A stretch of DNA of 64,000 nucleotides from Istiophorus platypterus (Eukaryota; Chordata; Actinopteri; Istiophoriformes; Istiophoridae), in assembly GCA_016859345.1 (NCBI GenBank), contig CM029122.1, forward strand, positions 789,501-853,500. The letters are read 5' to 3'. This document shows, piece after piece, positions 25,256 to 36,500 of the stretch. A program made the position numbers and the translations under genes. The notes beneath the pieces were generated by a model, which saw nothing but the letters and a program-made list of their open reading frames with translations, made no database searches and was not told where the DNA came from. Positions within the stretch are counted from its first letter, which is position 1; each line of letters starts with the position of its first letter.

Positions 25256-28200
25256 GTAAATGATCAATGCCTCCTCAACCCGCTCTGCTGTGGCTCATTT
25301 CTGATTTGATGACCTTTAACCCCTCTCTCTCTCTCTTCGTAGGATTGTGGAGCTCTCCTGCTCACTGCAGGCTGAGAGCAACCAGAGGGAGGAGAGAGAG
25401 AGAGAGGTAGAGAGACACAGAGAAACAGAGAGAAGGCTTCAGTCAGTCAGTCAGGCTGTGGTCAGACTGGTGAGTCCCATTATAGGATGGTTCTGTCAGT
25501 GCCGGATAATAATAACTAAGCTGCTCAGACTCAGGCTCAGTGTTATGGCCAAACTTACAGTCTCAATATATTTTTTTTCTCATTGATCGATATCAGTAAT
25601 GATCACAATTCACATTTAATACAGTAATTGAGGAAGGGACTGCAGTTTGTTATGGTGAGAAACACTGAATGGAAACATGTTTTATGGTGATGCACTGATG
25701 ATGATAATAATGATGATGATGATGATCCTAATTTGGATGTTGATTGCCATGGCAACGGTCGAATCTTGGGGGCCTTCAGGTCGTCCCTGTTCACCACCGT
25801 CTCATCGTCTGATAAACTTCAGCTGACGTTTACCTGTTTTTCAACTGATTTATCAGCCTCTGTCATTTCATCTCTAACTTTCAAACATTGATTTGAAAGA
25901 TTTTCAGCAGATTTTCTTCCGACAATTGAACCTTTTTTTTAACTGCGATTGATGCTTTTGTTAAAACTTAAACATCATATTGTTCATGACTGCTCTCTGT
26001 TCTGTTACCACTTTTATTTTTCTCTGTTTTATTTTTTGATACCCCACACATTCTGCGGAATTGTTATGGATCTAACTTTGTTTTCTAAATTCTTAGACTC
26101 TGAGCTGTGAATTTTCCATCAGAAATTGATCAAATCTGAATGTTTTCTTGTTAATTTTTTGATTGGTGTGTAGTTGTTTAGTTGTTATGGTGTAAATGCT
26201 GCAGACCTGTAAAAACAAAGGCTCCTGCCTCGTTTCTCTCAGCAGCAGCATCACTGGTCTCCCACAGTAAAAGCCTGAGGTGAGATTTTTGTGTTTTGTC
26301 TTCAGTCCAGAGTCCTGAGCAGCAGCAGCTGTCGGTCTCTGGGTGTCTCCTCAGACAGCGTCCTCAGTCAGGACCTGTCCTCCCTGCTGTCGGTCCTGTC
26401 TCAGACGGAGAGCGCCCTGCAGTGGAGACACGAGGAACTGCAGGTCAGTCCCACTGCAGGGACAATTCCTGCTGTGTGTGTATGTGGATGTGTGAGTATG
26501 TTCGTTTGTGTGTCTTTCTATGGTTGTGTGGACAAATGGTTTGAAGCCATTGTTGAAAGGACACTTTGAGGGCTAAAAGCTGGTTTAAGGGTTCAGGTCA
26601 GGGTTTTCTCTTCCAATGTAAGACTTAGGCGCAGCATCTGAACCGAATGAACAGATGAAACTATGCTGGGTTCTCTGCGGCCGTGGAGAGACAGGAACCG
26701 TTCTTCAGTTTAAAACAGTCGTGTCGTCTTATGTTTCAGGACGAGACAATTACATGTTCAATCATCACAACAGATATTTCTGAATGTAACTTCAGTCTTT
26801 TACAGAATGATGCATCATGGATTGTTTGTAGCCTTATTATGTTGCTTGACTAGTGAGGGTTTTAATATCTGAATTACTGTGGAAAAAAAAATCCTGTTGT
26901 GTTTTTATACATATTTTTAATGATTATGGTTCAAAATGATGTGAAAATGCAGAAAATGCCATGGAATGTCCTCACAAGTAATGTAAGGTGTGTGTGTGTG
27001 TGTTTGTGGTGTGTGGTGTATCAGGGGGCGGATCTATCCCTACGGCGCTTCAGCGAGGAGAAAACAGCTCTGCAGCTCCGACTGAAACAGCTGGAGGACG
27101 ACAACCAACAACTGCAAACACACACACAGCACACTCAGCTGGAGCTCACAAACACTCTGGACTTACTGAGCAGGTTTCATGTGACCCCACTGCATATGTA
27201 GATATTCAAATAGCTCAGGTTGTGTTGAAACAAACAAAAATTCCTTGCTTGTGAACAGTTCAACATTCACACCTGCTGTGATCAGCTGAGATCAGCCATT
27301 GGTTCTACTTTATATTTGTCACACATCTATTTCTGACCCTGTTAATATGAATGCTTTAATTAGAACCAGTTCTGAGAGACCTCAAACCAACTGAGTTCTC
27401 CTTCATACAGCTTCAGCCTTTCCAGCCCAGTGAGAGGAACCATTCCATTTTCCTGCTGTGACATTTGTTATTGAAACCTTTATGTTCTTCTGACTGAGCT
27501 ACGGCACAAAAAGTCAGATGACATCAGGCAGAGCCGTGTTGTGTTATTGTGGCATTATTTTCCATTTCATACAATTTTTTAAAATGTCATGCTTTTATTC
27601 TGAAGGCCAGAGGTGCACTCCTCAGGTGTTATCTTTACTGCCATTGGTGCAGTTACTTCAGTGTTTTCTTTCATTGACAGAAAATTAATGACCAACTGTT
27701 TTGATAATAGTTTTAGTCATTTGTTGTTTCCCTAAAGTTCATGGTTCCAGCTTCTTGAATGTTCTATTTCACTCAGTAACAGTGGCCATTTTTCTACAGC
27801 ATAGTGTTTGTACTGAAGTAAAGACTCCGAATGACTAGACTCAATTTTTAAGTTTCATTTCCAAGTTTGACAATTTCACGCAAGGAGCCTCCTACTTCAT
27901 TGGTCCAGTCTCAGTGTCTGTGGCCTGCAGGCCTCGAGCTTCCACATCACACGTTTCAGTCTCATACTGGACCACGATTGGCTGTAGACTAGTGTTGATG
28001 TCATAAATCATAGGTGCGTCCGGATGTTGAACTTAGATTAAAGATGAAGCTCAGAAGCTTTCCTCCTTCAGCAGATGAAGGTGAAAACAGACTCTCACAT
28101 TCTGCTCAGATAGGTCGGGGGGGGGGGCTTAATAACTCAGTGTATATATGGAAGTCAGCTGTCAGTCATTCAGGTACTGGTCAATCATGTGGGGATGGTT

Positions 28201-30431
28201 GTATTTAAGAATCTGATGTGTTTGTGATGACAGGGAGCAAGAGGCATCGTCCTCTCTGCGTCTGCAGGTAGAGGAGGTGCAGAAGAGAGAGGAGGAGGTG
28301 AAGAGAGAGAACAACAGACTGAGGAGGGAGAGAGACAGACAGGAGGAGAGAAGCAGACAGCTGGAGATGGAAGTACACAGACGGTACTTGGCTCTATTAT
28401 ACACAAGAATTAAAGTCTGAGTAAACGAAAATCCCACGTTCTGAACAGCTTTAGCGTTGAAAACAAAGTTTATTAAAGCAGCAAGTTTCATCCACAAGGA
28501 AATTCAATGAAGAAGATTATAAAAAGGAGCAAGACATTTCAGAGGAAGCAAGTAGAAATAAAAGAATTGCAGATGTTCCCTGTTGATTAAAGGGAAATTT
28601 AAATTTGTACTTGACCAGTCTATAAATGCCCAAAATGGAGCAGAGTTCAATCAGTAGGGTTAAACATTGTCCAAAAAAAAATTGCATTTATTTAAATATT
28701 GCTCTGGTCGAGTGGCTGTATATCATTTTATTCTGGAGTACAACCTTATCTCCATTTTTTAGCTCAGAACACTGGATTTACGAGATGTCTTCTGTTCCAC
28801 TTTCCACCCTACCGATTTACACCAGGCATTGTTAAGCCACCAGCCAGTTACTTGTTTTCAAGGTTTTAGGGGGAAAGGTTGAAGATTTAAGGTAAACAAA
28901 TAGACACTAATATGAACAAAGTTTATTTGATAATAAAGAGACTTTAGAACCACAGTTCATTGGTGCTACTTCAGTTTTCATAGTGCGTTAGTTTCTCTGG
29001 AGAACTGGTCAGACTTGCTTCATTCGTTGTTGGACAGATGTTGGAGCTGAGCAGCTGTTCTATCTGTCAGGTGATGATCTGTATTGAACCGTTTTTTTGT
29101 TTCAGAGTTGAGACTGAGCTGTTGGAGAATGTCCAGCTGACCGAGAGGGAAACTCTCCACCGGATGGAGATCCACACTCTGAAGGTAAGAAACCAAGACT
29201 TGGCTACTATTTGTGTTATGGTTCAGGTTTTGTCATAATCCATATCGTCAAGTGTCTGTTTTTTCTTTTTGTGTTACCCTCTGTCTCTCTCCTCCGTTCT
29301 CCTGCAGGGGGCATTGGAGCGAGAGAAGCTGGACAGACAGAGAGCAGAGGAAGAAGCTGCTGATGCCAGAGAAAACCTGCAGAAGGTTCACATTATGTCT
29401 GCCTCAAAGTTTTAAAACAGTTTTCATGTGAAATCAATCTATGTCCACAGTCAAACAGCTCAAAGACATGAAAATGGTTGAATCTCTTTTTCCTCAGACT
29501 CTTCTCAGTTAAACCACGAAACTTTATCGCTGCAACATCTGGTGGGGAATGAGACAGACAGCTGGCTGATAACATCTGGAATTTATGATCAAAATCACCT
29601 TAAATTATTAAAACCCTGTGTGATCAGATATATAAACATTTGAAATACTACAGAAAACAAAGTTTTCTTCTTAACTTTGCTGCCACTGTCTCCTCCTGCT
29701 GTGTCATCACCTCGCTGGGCTTTCTGTTGTTCAAAACATGTCATATGAAACGGGAGTCAGTCCCAACCCACTGGATCAGGATTTTATCATAACATCAACA
29801 TAAATCAGGTTAAAGGTGCTATGTGTAGGTTTTTGCTATTGCTACGTAGCACAGAGCTTCAGCAATCATTGTGTTTACAAGGCCAGAGGTTAGAATGTTG
29901 GACTAAGGACAGACTGGATACCACATGGACTCACTGTCAAAAAGTGGTATTACGGGACAGGGCTTGCTAGTTGGCATGTTAACTTCAGTAGACGAAAATA
30001 AGTGATTTAAACAGAATCAAATCAGAGGTTTTCACTGTTGTTGCTTTCCACCTGGAGTAAAGCTTCTGTTGAGTAAAGGAACAAAGTTTGATGCTGAACT
30101 CACAACGTTTCTTCAGACTGCTGAGTAAAGCTGTTGCTAATGCTAATGTTAATAATGAACAACAGGAAAACAAACCTGAACACCACTGTAGCGTTTTCTG
30201 ACGTTTTCAGCCTGGTCTTTGCTGTCAGACTAGAGGCCAAAGCCTTGCTATGTATTAATTTCTATATACTATCCCCCCTTCAGTCCAGGGAGAGTGTGCT
30301 GCGTCTTTCGGCCTCTGAATGTGTGTTGAAGCGAGAGGGGGACGAGGGACGGGACGCTCTAGACAAGATGGCCGCCCTGAACTCAGCTTTGGCATCAGAC
30401 AACAGAGAGCTGAACAAACAGCTGCTGCAGG

Positions 30432-30507
<76 letters not shown>

Positions 30508-33500
30508 AGAGAGAGAGAGCCTGGCTCAAAGGCCCCTGACCTGTGTTCATGTTTTTGTGTCTGCAGCTGGAGTGTGAGCTGTCAGACAGCCAGTCACAAC
30601 TGCAGGCCCTGAGGTCAGAGGTCAGCTCTCTGCAGAGAGAGGTCAAGACCCTCAACGAGGACTGCAGCCAGCTCAGGTGAGTCTGGCTTACACAATAACA
30701 TATTTGTACCTGGATTTTTAATCCTGTGTAAAAATCTTTCATCCAGAATATAAACTGTTGATCCAGAACATGTTCTCTAGTGGTTTCACAGTGTTTCTAT
30801 TGGTTTCTCTTCAGAGATCAGAGGGAAGTGGAGGCCGATATTGTCCATCAGCTGACAGAGAGAGAAAGAGAGATGGAGAGAATAATGGAGGAGAAGGAAA
30901 GAAAGTTGGTCTCCCTGATGGAGGCGAGAGAGAGGGATGAACGACGGCAGGAGGAGGTAGAGAGGAGAAGAAGGAGTGAACTGTTATCATGTGACACAGT
31001 GAAACAGTGACTTGTATGATGTATGTAGTGTGTGGTTCTCAGCTGTCCACTCAGCATTCCTCAGTGCGTGGGGAGCTGAAGGAGGCACAGGAGCAGCTGC
31101 GGCAGGTGGGCGAGGAGGCAAGGAGGAGAGTCAGGCAGCAAGAGGAGCAGCAGCGAGAGACCAGGAGGCTGCAGGAGAAGCAGGACAGTCTACAGAGACA
31201 TGGGGAGCTGCTTGAGGATGAGCTGCAGGAGCTCAGGTAACTGAAGACGTTCTATATTAGAACCTACCCTCAGTGGGGAACTTTATTAGGAACACCTCAC
31301 TGACACTGGGTAGCTCCTGGTTTGGTCTAAGATCAGACTCAGGGCTTCTTGTCATGGATGATCAGATCCCCATGAGGTCAGCACTGTATTCTCTCTCTCT
31401 CCTGCAGGTCTCTGTCAGCATCTCTCCACCAGCAGCTGAGTCAGCAGCAGCAGCAGCTGTCACAGTCGGAGATGGACAGATGTCAGCTGAACGCACACAT
31501 TCGCACGCTACAGCAGGCCAAGCAAACTTTACATGGTCAGTGTGTGTGAGCAATGAAATATCCTGCCCCCCCCAACCATTGGTCCCCCGAACATGCAGGA
31601 AAATGATAAATCTAAGAAACATGGAGAGCTCACTTTGAGAAAAGGGGAAAAAATCCATAGGAATTATTTTGTTGTTACAAATGAAATAACTGGAACCATT
31701 CAGACAAGAACACATCTGTTTTTATTTGTTTGAATCCTCAACTTCTCCTTCACCTTCTGTTTGTATGAATCACTGCTGCTGTTTCTTTCTGAAGGAGAGA
31801 TTGAGTGTCTGAGAGGAGAGCTGGAGCAAGCGACAGCCGGGACCGAGAGGAGCCGGGAGGAGAGGGAGGCGTTGACAGCGGAGCTGGAGAGGTTGACAGC
31901 GGAGGTGGACAAGCTGAGGAAGAAGAGTGAGGAGGAGGAGGAGGAGAGAAGGAAGGAGGGAGAAGCCTGGCAAAAGGAGAGGGAAGCTCTGAGCGAGGAG
32001 CTAGGCACGAGGGATGGAGAAGTGGAGGTGCTGAGGAGGCGCATTAATGGACTGATGGAGGAAAAGGAGGAGAGACAGAGGGAGGTGGAGAGACTGAGGG
32101 GGGAGATGACAAAGAGGGAGGCGCAAATCAGCCAAACGATGGAGAGAATACAGCAGGCAAAGGGGGAGAACCGGAAACTGGAGGAGGAGGTGAAGAGGAT
32201 GAAGATTGTGTTGAGAGAGGAGGAGGTGAAGAGGGAGGAGAGGAGAAGGGAGGACAAGATACAGAGAGATGAAGAGGTTGAGGCACTCTGTGACCGGATG
32301 GAGAAATTAGAAAGAGAGAAGGAAGAAAGGGAGGAGGAGGTGGAGAGACAGAGGGCGAGAATGGAGGAAGTGGAAGAGGAGATTAACAGATTGAGAAAAG
32401 AAATCTCCGTTCTAGAGGAAGACAGAGAGGAAGAGAGAAGAAAGAAGGAGAGACTGCAAAATGAAGGAGAGGAGAAGAGGAAGAGGATGGAGAAGGAGAT
32501 GGAACGACTGCGGAGTGAGGCCAAGACAGCAGAGGAAGAGGTGGAGAAATTAAGGGGTAGGGTGGAGGAGGTGGAGAGGGAGAAAGAGGAGGCAAAGAGA
32601 CAAAAGGAGAGACTCCAGGATGAAAAGCAGGAGGCTGTTGGAGGACTGTTGGAGAGGCTGAAGGAGAAGGTGGGGGAGGTAGAGCTGCTGAGGGTGAGGC
32701 TGAACGTGGCCAAGGAGGAGTGTGAAGAGATGAAGGAGGAGGTGGAGAGGAGGGAGTGCAGCCTGGAGCTTCAGATGAGCGCTGTGAGGGAGAGGGAGGA
32801 GGAGGTGGAGCAGCTGAAGGAGCAGCTGACGCTGCAGGAGGAGCGGGAGGAGGAGGGAGCGAGGGAGCACCAGGCGCTGAATGAGACACTGAGACAGAAG
32901 CAGGTGAGGGAGGAGCAGCTGGAGATGCTGCTGAGAGACACCCGGGCTCTCCTGGAGAAAGAGAGGAGGGAGGGAGGAGACAAAGACAACAGAATCTCCT
33001 TCCAGACCAGGGAGCTGCAGGAGGCTCAGGCCGAGAGAGAGGAAGTGAGGAGGAGAACCAGACAGATGGAGGAGGCCCGCGACAGGCTAGAGGAGGAGGT
33101 GAAGGAGTGGCAGGAGAATGTAGAGCGGAGCACAAGGGAGTCAGCAAAACTCGGCCATCTCCTGAAGGAACGAGAGGAGGAGATGCAGCAGCTTAGATCC
33201 ACGCTGGTGGAGAGGGAGGAGGAGGCAAGAGAGAGCGAGGCACTAAGGAGAACGGAGGAAGAAAGGAGGAAGAAGCTGGACATCAAGCTATTGGAGGTGG
33301 AGGAGGAGAGGAGGAGGCTGGAGGAGAGAGTGATGGAGATGGAGGAGGAGCAGGATGAAGAGAGGGAGGTGCTGAGGCGAGCCAGGGATGAGAGGAGGAG
33401 GTGGGAGGACAAATGGGAAGAGATGAAAAATGAAGTTAAGGAGCAAAGAGTGGAGCTGATGAGGACAGAGGAGGAGAAGAAGAAGCTGGAGAACAGATTA

Positions 33501-36500
33501 AAGGGGATGCAGGAGGAGAGAGAGGGACAGGAGGAGGAGCTGAGGAGGGTAGGGGAGGAGAAGAGGAGGCTGGAGGACAAGCTGATAGAGAAGGAGAAAG
33601 AAATGGAAGGACAGAGAGACATGCTGAGGAGTAAAGAGGAGGAGGAGGAGAGGAGGCTAGAAGATGAACCAAGAAAGGCCAAAGAGGAGCAAAGGAGACT
33701 AGTGGAGATCGAGAGAGGGAGGTCAAGGGTGAGAGAGCTGGAGGAGGAGAAGGCAGGACTGTCAGTGGAGTTAAGGAGGAGGGAAAGGGAGGGAACAGCT
33801 CTCAGAGAGGAGGTGCAGAGGGAGAGAGTTAGGGCACAGGAGGAGCTGAGGAGGAGGAGAGATGAGGTGTCTGTACTAAGAGAGCAGATAACAAGGGAAC
33901 AAAGGGAGAAGGAGGTTGTACAGGAGAACCTGAGGAGGACTGAGAAGGAGGTGACCTCTCTCAGTGGGGTAGTGAAAAGAGAACAAAGTGAGAAGAAGGA
34001 TGCACAGGAGGAGGTGAATGCTCTCAAGGAGGAGGTCCAGAAGGAACAAAGGAGGTTGGAGGAGACCCATGTAAAGTGGAGGCAGAGGGAAGAAGTACAA
34101 GAGGAGCTGAGGGGGTGCAAGAGGGAGCTGTCTGTACTTAGAGAGGAGGTACAAGAGGAACAAAGGGAAAAGAAGGAGGCGCAGCAGGAGCTTATGAAGA
34201 AGAGAGAGGAGCTGACTGCTCTCAGAGAGGAGGTTCAGAGGGAGTGGAGGCAGAAGGCGGAGGTGCAGGAGGAGCTGAGGAGGTCAAAAAGTGAGTTGAC
34301 AGTCATCACAAAGGAGATGCACAGGGAGCAAAGGGAGAAGGAGCAGACGCAGGAGAAGTTAATGAAGGCGGAGAAGGAGGCGACAGTTCTGGGACAGGAG
34401 TTGCAGAAGGAACGGAGGAGGAGGGAGGAGATGAAGGAGGAGCTGTCTGTACTTAGAGAGGCGGTACAAGAGGAACAAAGGGAAAAGACGGGGGTGCAGC
34501 AGGAGCTTATGAAGAAGAGAGAGGAGGTGACTGCTCTCAGAGAGGAGGTTCAGAGGGAGTGGAGGCAGAAGGCAGAGGTGCAGGAGGAGCTGAGGAGGTC
34601 CAGGAGTGAGTTTACAGTCATCACAGAGGAGATGCACAAGGAGCAAAGGGAGAAGGAGCAGACGCAGGAGAAGTTAACAAAGGTGGAGAAGGAGGCGACA
34701 GTTCTGGGACAGGAGTTGCAGAAAGAACGGAGGAGGAGGGAGGAGGTGCAAGAGGAGCTGAGGGGAGTGCAGCAGAGTGTGGCGATGATGGAGGTGAACC
34801 TGAGCTCCTGCAGATTCAGGTACAGTCACACCTGTGGCCATAAGTATGTGGACGGCTACACGTTCTGTTCCAGTGGTTCTAAACTTCAGCTAATTCACTC
34901 TGATATAAAACAACAGAAACAACATTAAAGTCTCAGCTTTGGTCTGAGAGAATTGTGTGATAGAGACATGTAAACACGTAGGGCCCAAAGTTTAGGGATC
35001 AAAAGTAATTGGACACTTGGCTACTAAATGTTATGATAGGAACATTGACCTTTCACCTGTAATGTGAAATTTTTCAATGACCATGGTTACTGAACAGTTA
35101 GGATGCAGAAGTTATGTTGGATGAAAACTATGACCATATAGTTTGTCCACCGGGAGGTGCAAGAGGAGAGTCGTCATGTTGTCTCCTACATGGAAACTCC
35201 TCGTTTTAGTGAGTTTTTTCACTTTCTCTCCATCTGTGTTTCAGGTGTCTGATCTGAGTCAGAGCAGAGAGCAGGCGAGGAAGGAGGTGAAGGAGAAGGA
35301 GGAGGAGAGGCAGCAGATGAACCAAGAAAGGCCAAAGAGGAGCAAAGGAGACTAGTGGAGATCGAGAGAGGGAGGTCAAGGGTGAGAGAGGTGGAGGAGG
35401 AGGAGAGGAGGAGGCTGGAGGAGAGAGTGATGGAGATGGAGGAGGAGCAGGATGAAGAGAGGGAGGTGCTGAGGCGAGCCAGGGATGAGAGGAGGAGGTG
35501 GGAGGACAAATGGGAAGAGATGAAAAATGAAGTTAAGGAGCAAAGAGTGGAGCTGATGAGGACAGAGGAGGAGAAGAAGAAGCTGGAGAACAGATTAAAG
35601 GGGATGCAGGAGGAGAGAGAGGGACAGGAGGAGGAGCTGAGGAGGGTAGGGGAGGAGAAGAGGAGGCTGGAGGACAAGCTGATAGAGAAGGAGAAAGAAA
35701 TGGAAGGACAGAGAGACATGCTGAGGAGTAAAGAGGAGGAGGAGGAGAGGAGGCTAGAAGATGAACCAAGAAAGGCCAAAGAGGAGCAAAGGAGACTAGT
35801 GGAGATCGAGAGAGGAGTCAAGGGTGAGAGAGCTGGAGGAGGAGAAGGCAGGACTGTCAGTGGAGTTAAGGAGGAGGGAAAGGAGGGAACAGCTCTCAGA
35901 GAGGAGGTGCAGAGGGAGAGAGTTAGGGCACAGGAGGAGCTGAGGAGGAGGAGAGATGAGGTGTCTGTACTAAGAGAGCAGATAACAAGGGAACAAAGGG
36001 AGAAGGAGGTTGTACAGGAGAACCTGAGGAGGACTGAGAAGGAGGTGACCTCTCTCAGTGGGGTAGTGAAAAGAGAACAAAGTGAGAAGAAGGATGCACA
36101 GGAGGAGGTGAATGCTCTCAAGGAGGAGGTCCAGAAGGAACAAAGGAGGTTGGAGGAGACCCATGTAAAGTGGAGGCAGAGGGAAGAAGTACAAGAGGAG
36201 CTGAGAGGGTGCAAGAGGGAGCTGTCTGTACTTAGAGAGGAGGTACAAGAGGAACAAAGGGAAAAGAAGGAGGCGCAGCAGGAGCTTATGAAGAAGAGAG
36301 AGGAGCTGACTGCTCTCAGAGAGGAGGTTCAGAGGGAGTGGAGGCAGAAGGCGGAGGTGCAGGAGGAGCTGAGGAGGTCAAAAAGTGAGTTGACAGTCAT
36401 CACAAAGGAGATGCACAGGGAGCAAAGGGAGAAGGAGCAGACGCAGGAGAAGTTAATGAAGGCGGAGAAGGAGGCGACAGTTCTGGGACAGGAGTTGCAG

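Noticed and set aside
29811..30150. Possible MITE starting AGGTGCTATGTGTAGGTTTT
   Set aside because: Only one terminus is suggestive; no inverted repeat or target duplication found by eye.
31700..36257. Long antisense ORFs (for example 31700-32713, 33026-34120 and 35219-36214 on the - strand), Ser/Leu-rich
   Set aside because: They are mirror images of the GAG/AGG-rich rod exon. Purine-rich codons on one strand remove stop codons from the other. No family resemblance or splice signals.
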